DNA of 64,000 bases from Microbacterium sp. SSM24. GTDB lineage: Bacteria > Actinomycetota > Actinomycetes > Actinomycetales > Microbacteriaceae. The notes below the pieces were generated by a model. The model was given only the letters and a program-made list of their open reading frames with translations. It did not search any database and was not told the DNA's origin. Positions 17,516 to 25,947 of this stretch are shown one piece after another (position 1 is the first letter of the stretch; each line of letters starts with the position of its first letter). Location of the stretch: positions 930,001-994,000 of the forward strand of contig NZ_JAPDNQ010000001.1 in assembly GCF_025989145.1 (NCBI RefSeq). Direction: 5' to 3'. Both the position numbers and the translations under genes were made by a program.

Positions 17516-17532
17516 CATAAATGCGGCTTATG
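17516..17532. promoter_or_regulatory. Candidate LysR-type operator between dioxygenase and LysR genes
   Basis: CATAA (17516-17520) and TTATG (17528-17532) form an inverted repeat with a 7-bp spacer in the 144-bp divergent intergenic region. LysR regulators typically bind such interrupted dyads near the shared promoters of themselves and their target operon. No stronger dyad is visible there. Confidence 0.4.
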
Positions 17533-17566
17533 TTGTATGGTCGCTGATGCCCGACGCAAAGGACAC

Positions 17567-18508
17567 ATGGCCGTGACCGATCGCCCCTCTCTCGCCCGCC
17601 TCGATCTCAACCTGCTCATCGCGCTCGACGCGCTCCTCACCGAGCGCAGCGTCACGAAGGCGGCGCAGCAGCTGCATCTCAGCCAGCCCGCCCTGTCGGC
17701 CTCCCTCGCGCGACTCCGGGCGCACTTCAATGACCCGATCCTCGCGCGACAGGGGAACTCCTACGAGCTCACGCCGCTGGCGCTCAGGCTCGCCGAGCAC
17801 ACATCTACAGCACTCGACTCCGCGCGGCGGGTCTTCGAGAGCCAGGCGGAGTGGTCGCCGGCTGATTCCACGCGCGAGTTCTCGGTCTACGGATCGGACT
17901 ACAGCTTCGCAACAGTCGGGCGGGCCGCCTGCGCAATCGCCTCCGAGCGCGCGCCGGGTGTCCGCTTCCGATTCATGCTGCACACCCCAGCGGTCATCGA
18001 CGATGTCGAGAACCGATTGCGCTCCGTCGACGGCATGATGATCCCCCACGGCTTCCTGACCGACCTGCCGTACCTGGATCTGTGGCGAGACCGGTGGCTC
18101 ATCGTGGCAGCCATCGAGAACGAGCGCGTGCGTGAGGGCCTCACCCTGGAGGCGCTCGGCGAGCTGCCCTGGGTCTTCACCTACCAGTCCCGCAGCGCAT
18201 TCACGTCGGCCAGCCGCCAGCTGCAGCAGCTCGGCATCGAACCGCACGTCGAGGCCGTGGTGGAGAGTTTCCTCGCGCTCCCCCACTTCATCGCCGGTAC
18301 GGATCGACTCGGCCTCGTTCAAGCAGGGTTGAGCGACTCCCTGCTCGGGTCGGGCGATGTGCGACTGATCGAGCCGCCATTCGATGCGACGCCGGTGCTC
18401 AACGCCTTGTGGTGGCATCCCGTCCATGGGCGGGATCCCGAGCACACCTGGATGCGCGGGATCTTCGCTGAGGCCGCAGCGACGTTGTCGGCGCCGACCC
18501 ACGGGTGA
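17567..18508 (+). CDS. LysR-family regulator of the ring-cleavage operon
   Basis: A 313-residue LysR-type activator. The winged helix-turn-helix spans about residues 15-50 (SVTKAAQQLHLSQPALSASL) and is followed by the linker and a co-inducer domain. AAAGGACAC precedes ATG 17567; longer readings cross the probable operator. It is transcribed away from the extradiol dioxygenase operon, the standard arrangement for control by a pathway substrate. The sequence layout (SLARLDLNLLIALDALL) resembles NodD/NahR-like members. It converges on the MFS gene, with a hairpin between. Confidence 0.85.
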   Translation: MAVTDRPSLARLDLNLLIALDALLTERSVTKAAQQLHLSQPALSASLARLRAHFNDPILARQGNSYELTPLALRLAEHTSTALDSARRVFESQAEWSPADSTREFSVYGSDYSFATVGRAACAIASERAPGVRFRFMLHTPAVIDDVENRLRSVDGMMIPHGFLTDLPYLDLWRDRWLIVAAIENERVREGLTLEALGELPWVFTYQSRSAFTSASRQLQQLGIEPHVEAVVESFLALPHFIAGTDRLGLVQAGLSDSLLGSGDVRLIEPPFDATPVLNALWWHPVHGRDPEHTWMRGIFAEAAATLSAPTHG

Positions 18509-18541
18509 TCGCGGATCGGCGCCGACGGCACCGGTTGTGCT

Positions 18542-18560
18542 CCCGCCTGCTCAGGGCGGG
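18542..18560. terminator. Candidate bidirectional terminator hairpin
   Basis: CCCGCC (18542-18547) pairs with GGCGGG (18555-18560) around a 7-nt loop, between the convergent LysR and MFS genes. The stem is short and there is no clear T-run, so this is a modest prediction. Confidence 0.4.
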
Positions 18561-18564
18561 GGGA

Positions 18565-19779
18565 CTAGACCTCTGCGGGTGTGCGTCTGATCCCTACTCC
18601 CACCAGCACGGCCATCACTGCCGCCGTGACGCCCACGATCCCGACCGCGATCGGCAGGCCGCCGACGGCAGCGGCGAGCACTCCGATGAGGATCGGGGTC
18701 AGGAACTGGCCGAGGTAGAAGGCCGTGTTCCACCAGCCGGTGACGCGCCCGCGCTCTTCGAATCGCGTGGAGGCGACGACCCATGTCAGCATCGACGGCA
18801 GCAGGAGGCCCGAACCGAACCCGGCCAGGATGGCGCCGACGATGATGCCCACGAAGCCTGGGAAGACCCAGATCAGGATCATTCCGAGCGCCTGCAGCCC
18901 GAACGCGATCGGAAGCAGACGACCCGGCGCGAGCTTCGACACCCTCGCGAAGACGAAGCCACCGATAGCGGTGGCGAGCGACGCCGCGGCGGCGACGATG
19001 CCGATGGTGGCGGTGTCGTTGGCAGGGACTCCCGTTCCGACCACGAGGTAGGACGTTTCGATGATCAGGACGTAGAAGGTGAACCCGCCGAAAAGGGTGA
19101 CGAGCAGCTTCACCCAGATGCTGCGCCACGGCACCTTGACCTTGGCTCCGACAGCGGCATGCTTGTCGCTCGGGTCGCCCTTGGGCTCCCATAGCGAGAT
19201 GATCATCGGGATCGCGATGACGATGCTGATGGCGTAGACCCAGAAGGGCGTGTGCCATCCACCGACGCCCAGCGCACCGCCGAGTGCGATGAACACGGTC
19301 GCCGCGAGAGTCGTGGTCACGGTCTGGAGTCCGAGGTACTTGTTCCGGCGAGCAGGCTCGTGGAAGTAGTCGACGATCAGGGTGGTGCACACGGTCATGA
19401 TCGCTGCTTCGCAGACCCCGACGAGTACGCGGCTGAACAGGATCGCGGGGAGCGCCTCCAGCCAGGCGGGAGCGGTTCCCACGATCGCGTAGGCGAACAT
19501 CGCGATGATCAGCAGGGTCTTGCGGCCGACGCGGTCGACGACCTGGCCGGCGAACGGTGCGAAGATCGCGATGATGAGTGCCGGAATCGCGACGATCATC
19601 GGGACCAGGATGTCGGAGCCGGCGACATCGGCGAAGTGCTCCGACAGCTGTGGCAGCACGGGGGTGATGAGGACGGATCCGAGGACGGGCATGCAGCTGC
19701 CCGCGAGCAGCAGGATGCCTTGCCAGACGCCTGCGCGTCGGGTGGCGCGCGCCTCGGGGGGTGGGAGGGTTTCGGTCAT
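18565..19779 (-). CDS. MFS transporter, probable aromatic acid permease
   Basis: A 404-residue major facilitator protein with about 12 hydrophobic helices. The loop 2-3 signature is AGQVVDRVGRKTLLI, and RVLVGVCEAAIMT and a charged central loop (EPKGDPSDKHAAVGAKVKV) follow. An AAGGAG ribosome site precedes ATG 19779. It stands beside the LysR-controlled ring-cleavage operon, so uptake of the pathway's aromatic substrate is the favoured role; export of a toxic intermediate is also possible. The ribosome site lies in the loop of a small inverted repeat (19780-19797). Confidence 0.8.
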   Translation of the reverse strand: MTETLPPPEARATRRAGVWQGILLLAGSCMPVLGSVLITPVLPQLSEHFADVAGSDILVPMIVAIPALIIAIFAPFAGQVVDRVGRKTLLIIAMFAYAIVGTAPAWLEALPAILFSRVLVGVCEAAIMTVCTTLIVDYFHEPARRNKYLGLQTVTTTLAATVFIALGGALGVGGWHTPFWVYAISIVIAIPMIISLWEPKGDPSDKHAAVGAKVKVPWRSIWVKLLVTLFGGFTFYVLIIETSYLVVGTGVPANDTATIGIVAAAASLATAIGGFVFARVSKLAPGRLLPIAFGLQALGMILIWVFPGFVGIIVGAILAGFGSGLLLPSMLTWVVASTRFEERGRVTGWWNTAFYLGQFLTPILIGVLAAAVGGLPIAVGIVGVTAAVMAVLVGVGIRRTPAEV

Positions 19780-19797
19780 GTGAACTCCTTCGTTCAC
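19780..19797 (-). promoter_or_regulatory. Hairpin holding the MFS ribosome-binding site in its loop
   Basis: Read on the minus strand, GTGAAC, then GAAGGA, then GTTCAC, ends directly before the ATG at 19779. The six-base arms are perfectly complementary and the loop is the ribosome site. This could limit or time translation, or be chance. Confidence 0.35.
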
Positions 19798-19903
19798 GGC
19801 CAATTCGACACCGCCGGAGCGGCATCAGTGAAGCGGAGATCGTTTATGGTGCGCATTACTCGGACTGATGCCGCTGATGCTCTCCACCGGAATGGAATGC
19901 GAA

Positions 19904-19938
19904 GTCGGGCCGCGCATCACGTGGACGCGCGGCCCGAC
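19904..19938 (-). terminator. Strong hairpin terminator of the beta-helix gene
   Basis: GTCGGGCCGCGC (19904-19915) pairs perfectly with GCGCGGCCCGAC (19927-19938) around an 11-nt loop, 38 bp after the stop of the beta-helix gene. The following bases on the minus strand are T-rich (TTCGCATTCCATT). Confidence 0.75.
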
Positions 19939-19976
19939 CTCGGTCCCCGCAGCCGATCAGGTGTGCGACGACCCGG

Positions 19977-21896
19977 CTACCTGCGCAGGTCCGATTTCAG
20001 GGGATAGCGGGCGATGCGCTGATCGGCGCTGATTCCCCACAGGTCGGATTGCGGAAGGGCGGACGTCAGGTGATACGGCGTGCCATCTACGGCCGGCCCG
20101 ACGTCGTTGAAGATGTGACGATATCCGCCTCGCGAGTTCGGGAAGCTGATGACGAACGCCGCCGCGCCGTTGAACGTCACGCCCTTGCTCACCGGGGTCT
20201 CGATGGCGCTGGACAGATAGCACGTGCAGGTATTGCCTCCGCCCGTGAAGCGCGACCAGCTGTGCACTCCGTCGGCCTGGAACGATCGCACGTCGTCAGC
20301 GACCTTCAGGAAGGGGTAGCCCTCCTTTGCGCCGTTCATCCATGCGGCTTGGCTCGGCGGGTCATAGGGAGGCTCGTTCTGGAGGAAGATCACGCGACCG
20401 TTCTCGCCGTTCCAGAGGATCTGAGTCTTCTGGTAGTGCTCAAGCCAGAGCCCGTACGCGGAGACGCTGTCACCGTTGACGATGAGGCCGTGGTCGGCGA
20501 GAGAGGTGGTCCAGCCGCTGTCGGCGCGCTTCATCCACGAACCGTCTATCAGCACGTGGTCCTGGTTGATCACCGCCGTGGTGGTCGCCTTTCCGGGGTT
20601 CGGCACGAGGATGTGCACATCGGTCAGCGTGGTGGGGTTGGAGGCCTTGCCCGACTTCCTCTTGGCATTCCCCACCTGCAGGAGCACGTCCGAGTTCACG
20701 GTCCCGGCGTCGATGTTGAAGCTCGAGAGGATCACGCCGGGGACATCGCCGACGCGAACGGCAGCGGTGCCGGCGGAGGCGACCAGCGTGGCGAATCCGA
20801 GGCCCATCACGACGGTGTCCGAGCGCGTGATGTTCAGCGGCTGGTCGAGGAAGTACCGCCCCGGCGTGAGGATCAGGTGCTTTCCCTTCGCGAGCTGTGC
20901 GTTGATCTGCGACGCCGTGTCGACAGGCTTCGCAAGATAGAAATCGCTCAGCGAGTGAGACTCGCCTTTACCTCGCCCGACACGCCAGTCCACGCCGCGG
21001 GTGTTCTTCTCCGCGTCCGGGACGAACACCTTGTAGCGCCCGCGGTCCAGATAGAGGAACGGGGCTTCGCGCGTGATCGGCGTCCTGTCGAGGCTGATCC
21101 GGTCACCCGAGTCGCGCCGCGAGGTAGCGGGCCCGAAATCTGTACGCGGGGCTCCCTTCACCCCGGAGAAGAGATATACACCGCCGAAACCGTCCCACTC
21201 GCCGCCGATCTCGCTGTTGCGGACGAAGTACATGCCCTGCGACCACGTACCCGGGCCGTCGGCTGTGTTGCGTCCCTCGCCGAGGAAGACGTCTCCCTCG
21301 ATCCTGGTGTTCATGAAGTGGCTCCCGAATGCCGGCCCCGACGGGGGCTCGTCCATCAGGTTCACATTCCCCTCCAGGTTCACCCTTCGGAATGGAGCCG
21401 TCTGCGACGTCACCCAGTTCATTGTGTGCGCTGCGAACCCCGGCTGGATCGGGTTGATGCTGAGGTTGGTCAGCGAGCGATAGAACGTTCCGAGATTCGC
21501 AAATCCTCGGCTGTTGACATACAGCGCGCCGTTGATATCGGTATCGGTCGGCGTCGCCCCGAGGCCCGCCACAGCCGTATTCACGGGCAGCGCTGCGAGG
21601 ACGATATCTGTTGCGGTGCTGGGGTCGTCCGCACCCGCGCTACTGCCATAGGATCCCGGCTTGAACAAGATCTGCCGGAAAGGGTTGCCTGCGACCGGCG
21701 CGATCAGTGCGTTGATCTGAGCCGTCGACATCGACGGGTCGACGACGATCACATTCGGCCCGAAGTCCGGGTTTCGGTCGTCCGAGCCGCCGTGAGCGAA
21801 CGCGGGAGTGGCGACGGTGAAGCCTGATACGACCAGGGCGGCGGTCAACACTCCTCCCAAGACGCGACGTCGGCGTGCACGTGCGGTGATGGCCAT
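19977..21896 (-). CDS. Secreted right-handed parallel beta-helix protein
   Basis: A 639-residue exported protein. The N-terminus MAITARARRRRVLGGV...TPAFA is a signal peptide with an AxA-type cleavage site, giving a mature start near HGGSDDRNPDFG. The rest shows the repetitive short-strand pattern of parallel beta-helices in two parts: about residues 45-300 and, after VDTASQINAQLAKGKHLILTPG (about 365), a second helix with LTDVHILVPN, VLIDGSWMKRADSG and SVSAYGLWLEHYQKTQILWNGENG. The two-helix layout recalls GH55/pectate-lyase-type enzymes, often annotated without a function. No catalytic residues can be assigned. GAGGAAAG precedes ATG 21896. It is a single-gene unit with its own terminator. 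Confidence 0.7.
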   Translation of the reverse strand: MAITARARRRRVLGGVLTAALVVSGFTVATPAFAHGGSDDRNPDFGPNVIVVDPSMSTAQINALIAPVAGNPFRQILFKPGSYGSSAGADDPSTATDIVLAALPVNTAVAGLGATPTDTDINGALYVNSRGFANLGTFYRSLTNLSINPIQPGFAAHTMNWVTSQTAPFRRVNLEGNVNLMDEPPSGPAFGSHFMNTRIEGDVFLGEGRNTADGPGTWSQGMYFVRNSEIGGEWDGFGGVYLFSGVKGAPRTDFGPATSRRDSGDRISLDRTPITREAPFLYLDRGRYKVFVPDAEKNTRGVDWRVGRGKGESHSLSDFYLAKPVDTASQINAQLAKGKHLILTPGRYFLDQPLNITRSDTVVMGLGFATLVASAGTAAVRVGDVPGVILSSFNIDAGTVNSDVLLQVGNAKRKSGKASNPTTLTDVHILVPNPGKATTTAVINQDHVLIDGSWMKRADSGWTTSLADHGLIVNGDSVSAYGLWLEHYQKTQILWNGENGRVIFLQNEPPYDPPSQAAWMNGAKEGYPFLKVADDVRSFQADGVHSWSRFTGGGNTCTCYLSSAIETPVSKGVTFNGAAAFVISFPNSRGGYRHIFNDVGPAVDGTPYHLTSALPQSDLWGISADQRIARYPLKSDLRR

Positions 21897-22209
21897 GAAC
21901 TTTCCTCTCTGTCCATCGGCATCGGCATCGGCGCCCATGCCGGCGCCTCGCGGGCGGGCTTGCATCGAGCCGCGGAAGCCCTCGCGAAATGACGAGCGCA
22001 CTTCGATCCACCTCGACACACGTGCACGCCGACGAACGTGATCACAGGTTGCCGCGCTCGACGGGTCATGGGAACGCACTTCTGACTATGGGCGCATCAG
22101 CCAGCCCAATACGCACCGAGGTCAATCTCCCGGGGGCCGGTGGGATGTGCTCGCCCCAGGGCGGGTCGATGGCAGCTCCCCGCCCTCGTCGACGAGGCTC
22201 AGCCGCAAT
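21897..22209. other. 313-bp intergenic region upstream of the beta-helix gene
   Basis: No convincing coding sequence. It contains three tandem copies of CATCGG near 21914 and a 14-bp perfect palindrome, CCTCGTCGACGAGG (22184-22197), 13 bp after the stop of the monooxygenase-reductase gene. It must hold the promoter of the beta-helix gene, but no clear -35/-10 pair was recognised. Confidence 0.5.
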
Positions 22210-24597
22210 TCACGTGACGGGAATGGGCTCGGCCCGGGCGGGCTGCCACCGCTGATGCGTGGATTCCGAAGGCGAATCGCCATCCGTCAGCAGCGCGAGC
22301 CTGGGGCGCACGGCGTCTGTGCGCGCCGTCGGCGGCTTGCGCGACCCCGCGCGGTACGGCGCGATCCAGTCCGCTCCCGCACCGCGGTAGGCCTGCTCGG
22401 CCGCCGCGTGCAGAGTCCAGTTCGGGTTGTACAGGTGTGTGCGCCCAAGGGCTACGAGATCCGCGCGGCCCGCGAGAAGGATGGAGTTGACGTCGTCGAA
22501 CGACGAGATGGCGCCCACGGCGATCACCGACGCCCCGCGCGGCCGGGCGACGCGGTTGCGGATCGCGTCCGCAAAAGGGGTTTGGTAGCTGCGGCCGAAT
22601 GCAGGCTTCTCCTCCTTCGCGATCTGCCCCGACGACACGTCGACGGCGGCTGCACCGTGGTCTATGAAAGCGGCAGCGATCCCAGCGGCGTCCTCGACAG
22701 TGTTGCCTCCTGGCAGCCAGTCGTGAGCCGACAGTCGCACGAACATCGGCCGATCGGACGGCCACACCTCCCGGACGGCATCCATCACCTCCAGAGGGAA
22801 CCGAAGACGGTTCTCCCGAGTGCCGCCGTATCCGTCGCTGCGAACGTTGGAGATCGGCGACAAGAAGGAGGACAGGAGATACCCATGGGCCGCATGGAGC
22901 TCGAGCACGTCGAATCCCGCAGAAGCGGCCCGAGACGCGGCATCCCGAAACTGCTCGATGACCGCGTCCATCCCGGATCGATCCAGTTCGAGGGGGGCCT
23001 GGTTGTGGGGCCCGTACGGGAGGGCTGACGGTCCGAGCGTCTGCCAGTTGCCCTCGCTGAGGGGCTGATCGATGCCCTCCCACATGACCTTCGTGGATCC
23101 TTTTCGACCGGAATGCCCGAGCTGCACGCCGATCTTCGCGGTGGTCGTGCCGTGGACGAAGTCGACGATGCGGCGCCAGGCTTCCGCCTGGCCGTCGGTG
23201 TAAAGCCCCGCACAGCCGGGCGTGATACGTCCGACGTCCGATACGCACACCATCTCGGTCATGACCAGTCCCGCCCCTCCGGCCGCCTTGCTGCCGAGGT
23301 GCATGAGGTGGAAGTCGCCGGGGACTCCGTCGACCGACGAGTACATGTCCATCGCCGAGACGACGATCCGATTCTTGAGTTCGAGCGCGCCGATACGATG
23401 CGGCTGGAACATCGCCGGCGCGCCCCGTGTGCCGCCTTCGGCGTCGGCGAAACCGTCGTTGACGCGATCGGCGAACTCTGCGTCGCGCAGAGCGAGATTC
23501 TCGCTCGTGATCCGGCGGCTGCGGGTCAGCAGGTTGAAGGCGAACTGGAGCGGCTCCTGCTGCGCGTACTGTCCGATCGACTCGAACCACTCCAGGGACG
23601 CCTGCGCGGCGCGCTGGGTCGAGGCGACGACCGGGCGCCGCTCGGACTCATAGGCCGCGAGGGCAGCATCGACATGTGTGTGTTCGTGCATGCATGCGGC
23701 GAGGGCGAGCGCGTCCTCCATGGCGAGCTTCGTCCCCGAGCCGATGGAGAAGTGAGCGGTGTGCGCCGCGTCGCCGAGCAGGACGATATTGCCAGAACTC
23801 CACCGCTCGTTGCGCACGGTGGTGAAGTTCAGCCACTTCGAGTTGTTGCTCAACATCGCCGACCCACCGAGCTCGTCTGCGAAGATATCGGCCACCCGCG
23901 AGATGGATGCTTCGTCACTCGTGCCCGGCGGGAGGTGCAGCGCCTCGCTGGCATCGAAACCGGCCTTGCGCCACACGTCTTCATGCATCTCCACGATGAA
24001 GGTGCTGCCGGTGTCGGAATAGGGGTAGCCGTGGATCTGCATCACGCCGAACGGTGTCTTCTTCACGATGAAGGTGAACGCTTCGAACACCTTGTCGGTG
24101 CCCAGCCACATGTACTTCGACGTCCGAGCATCCAGCGCCGGCCCGAACACGTCCGCATGCCGCGCCCGGATCGACGAGTTCAGACCGTCCGCGGCAACGA
24201 CGAGGTCGTAGTCCCGCGAGAGCATGTCGACGTCCGGGGCGACGCTGGAGAACCGCAGGTCCACGCCCAGTCCGCGGGCTCGCTCTTGAAGCAGGCGCAG
24301 CAAGTCCTTCCGACTCATTGCGGCGAAGCCCTGGCCGCCGACGGTGAAGTCCTCACCACCGAAGGCGATGTCGATATCCGTCCAGCGGGCGAATCGCCGG
24401 CTCATCTCGGCGAAGACGACCGGGTCCGCGCTCTCGATGCCGCCCAGGGTCTCATCGCTGAACACGACGCCGAACCCGAACGTGTCGTCCGCAGCGTTGC
24501 GCTCCCATACGACGATCTCGCGCGTGGGGTCGAGCAGCTTCGCGAGGATGGCGAAGTACAGTCCGCCCGGGCCGCCGCCGACGATCGCGACTCTCAT
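22210..24597 (-). CDS. Bifunctional aryl-CoA monooxygenase / old-yellow-enzyme reductase
   Basis: A 795-residue fusion. Residues 1-375 are a class-A FAD monooxygenase: GGGPGGLYFA at the N-terminus and GDAAHTAHFSIGSGTKLAMEDA around 285-305. Residues 395-760 are an NADH:flavin oxidoreductase of the old-yellow-enzyme type (MFQPHRIGALELKNRIV; LHAAHGYLLSSFLSP; LVALGRTHLYNPNWTL). This domain pair occurs in 2-aminobenzoyl-CoA monooxygenase/reductase and salicylyl-CoA 5-hydroxylase (SdgC). It should hydroxylate the ring of an aryl-CoA at C5 and, in the aminobenzoyl case, also reduce it. TAGGAGG precedes ATG 24597. It is the last gene of an operon with an aryl-CoA ligase and a thioesterase; amino versus hydroxy substrate is not decided. 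Confidence 0.85.
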   Translation of the reverse strand: MRVAIVGGGPGGLYFAILAKLLDPTREIVVWERNAADDTFGFGVVFSDETLGGIESADPVVFAEMSRRFARWTDIDIAFGGEDFTVGGQGFAAMSRKDLLRLLQERARGLGVDLRFSSVAPDVDMLSRDYDLVVAADGLNSSIRARHADVFGPALDARTSKYMWLGTDKVFEAFTFIVKKTPFGVMQIHGYPYSDTGSTFIVEMHEDVWRKAGFDASEALHLPPGTSDEASISRVADIFADELGGSAMLSNNSKWLNFTTVRNERWSSGNIVLLGDAAHTAHFSIGSGTKLAMEDALALAACMHEHTHVDAALAAYESERRPVVASTQRAAQASLEWFESIGQYAQQEPLQFAFNLLTRSRRITSENLALRDAEFADRVNDGFADAEGGTRGAPAMFQPHRIGALELKNRIVVSAMDMYSSVDGVPGDFHLMHLGSKAAGGAGLVMTEMVCVSDVGRITPGCAGLYTDGQAEAWRRIVDFVHGTTTAKIGVQLGHSGRKGSTKVMWEGIDQPLSEGNWQTLGPSALPYGPHNQAPLELDRSGMDAVIEQFRDAASRAASAGFDVLELHAAHGYLLSSFLSPISNVRSDGYGGTRENRLRFPLEVMDAVREVWPSDRPMFVRLSAHDWLPGGNTVEDAAGIAAAFIDHGAAAVDVSSGQIAKEEKPAFGRSYQTPFADAIRNRVARPRGASVIAVGAISSFDDVNSILLAGRADLVALGRTHLYNPNWTLHAAAEQAYRGAGADWIAPYRAGSRKPPTARTDAVRPRLALLTDGDSPSESTHQRWQPARAEPIPVT

Positions 24598-24652
24598 GAG
24601 ATTCCTCCTAAAGGCACGACCGCGCGTGCCGACGATGGGGTGGTGGGCGCGG

Positions 24653-25513
24653 TCACGGTGCGAGAACCAGACCCTCCTGGGCGACAGTGGCCACGAGCCG
24701 ACCGTCGCGGTCGAAGAACCTGCCGGTCGCGAGTGCCCGCCCGCTTCCGACCGAAGCCGCTTCCTGGGCGTAGAGCAGCCAATCGTCCAGTCGCACGGGG
24801 CGGTGGAACCACATCGAGTGGTCCAGGCTCGCCGTCAGCAGGCCCGGGGATGACCAGTGCAGGCCGAGCACACGGAGCGCGGGCTCGAGAATGGTGTAGT
24901 CGCACACATAGGCAAGCGCGACCTGATGCAGGCGCGCATCGCCGTCGAGCCGGTCGAAAGGCCTCAGCCAGACCGCCTGATGCGGCGTGCGGTGACCGTC
25001 GTGCGTGACGTAAAGCGGGCTCGGGACGTGCCGCATATCGAAGCTTCTGCCGTGCGACCAGTAAGCCGCCGCATCCCCGTCGTAGCCGGCGAGCGCATCG
25101 GCCGAGGTGGGGAGGCTCTCCGGGGCCGGCATCTCCGGGACGCCCGGCTGGAATTCGGGCGAGTCGGCACCGGTGTGCAGCGATAGCATCGAGGCGAAGA
25201 CGACTCTTCCGTGCTGCAGCGCTCTGACATTCCTCGCGGAGTACGCGCGGCCGTCGCGCAGAATCTCGACTTCGTAACGCACGGGAGCGTCGATGTCGAC
25301 GGGCCGCAGAAAGTAGCCGTGCGTCGAGTGGACGGTCCGGTCCGAGTCCGCGGTCGCCGCCGCTGCGGCGAGCGCCTGGGCAACCATGTCCCCGCCATAG
25401 GCCTTCGGCCAGGGGACGTACTGCGGCTTCGCCTCGAACGCCCGGTCGTACAGGGTGGGCTCGATCTCCTGAAGTGCCACCGCACTCAAGAACCGCTGCG
25501 AGGTCGGGGTCAT
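24653..25513 (-). CDS. Acyl-CoA thioesterase II (TesB-like double hotdog)
   Basis: A 286-residue TesB-type thioesterase with two hotdog domains: VYGGD-type loop at WPKAYGGDMVAQALAAAAAT (about 35-55) and TVHSTHGYFLRPVDIDAPVRYEVE in the first; HQVALAYVCDY and SLDHSMWFHRP, the TesB catalytic-Asp region, in the second. ATG 25513 overlaps the cupin stop (ATGA). It would release CoA from an aryl-CoA or a ring-opened product. If the pathway is of the salicylyl-CoA type it could produce gentisate; in an aminobenzoyl-CoA pathway it could rescue CoA from dead-end thioesters. Confidence 0.82.
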   Translation of the reverse strand: MTPTSQRFLSAVALQEIEPTLYDRAFEAKPQYVPWPKAYGGDMVAQALAAAAATADSDRTVHSTHGYFLRPVDIDAPVRYEVEILRDGRAYSARNVRALQHGRVVFASMLSLHTGADSPEFQPGVPEMPAPESLPTSADALAGYDGDAAAYWSHGRSFDMRHVPSPLYVTHDGHRTPHQAVWLRPFDRLDGDARLHQVALAYVCDYTILEPALRVLGLHWSSPGLLTASLDHSMWFHRPVRLDDWLLYAQEAASVGSGRALATGRFFDRDGRLVATVAQEGLVLAP

Positions 25514-25947
25514 GCGCGGCGGAAGTCCGCAAGCAGCGCGTCGTCGACCTCGGGCAGGTTGACGACGATATTGTCTGGCGTGCGCGCAGTCAGCCACACG
25601 AGTTCCTCCGTCGTGGACATGTTCGCCTCGACGTGCGGCATGTAAGGCGGCACGAAGACCCAATCGCCGGCGGTCATGTCCAGCCACTGCCGATAGTCCT
25701 CGCCGAAGTAGATGCGGCCACGGCCGCGAAGCACGTACCCGCCTGTCTCGGCCTCGCCGTGGTGGTGAGGGAGCGATCGGTAGCCCGGTTCGTTGGAGAC
25801 CTGCCCGAACCAGATTCGGGTCGCTTCGGTGTGCTGCGGACCGACTCCCGACACCCGGACGCCGCCCCCCGAAGAGAGGGTCTGCGAGTCCTCGTGGCCG
25901 GCGCGGGTCACCTGCGGCACCCGATCCCATCGGAGTTCGTCACTCAT
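25510..25947 (-). CDS. Small single-domain cupin of the aryl-CoA operon
   Basis: A 145-residue cupin. Motif 1 is LPHHHGEAETGGYVLRGRG with three consecutive His and a following Glu, and motif 2 is GDWVFVPPYMPHVEAN, so a bound metal is expected. It is far too short for gentisate 1,2-dioxygenase (two domains, about 350 residues). It lies between the CoA ligase and the thioesterase, overlapping both by 4 bp, so it is co-made with them. It may be a small dioxygenase or isomerase, or bind a pathway intermediate; function unknown. Confidence 0.75.
   Translation of the reverse strand: MSDELRWDRVPQVTRAGHEDSQTLSSGGGVRVSGVGPQHTEATRIWFGQVSNEPGYRSLPHHHGEAETGGYVLRGRGRIYFGEDYRQWLDMTAGDWVFVPPYMPHVEANMSTTEELVWLTARTPDNIVVNLPEVDDALLADFRRA

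Noticed and set aside
22184..22197. CCTCGTCGACGAGG palindrome as terminator of the monooxygenase-reductase gene
   Set aside because: A perfect palindrome has no loop and there is no T-run, so it is noted only as a possible protein site.
24653..25930. Longer thioesterase reading of 425 residues
   Set aside because: The extra N-terminus overlaps the cupin gene in another frame and lacks hotdog sequence; ATG 25513 overlaps the cupin stop.
25510..25947. Small cupin as gentisate 1,2-dioxygenase
   Set aside because: It has 145 residues and one cupin domain; gentisate dioxygenases have two cupin domains and about 350 residues.
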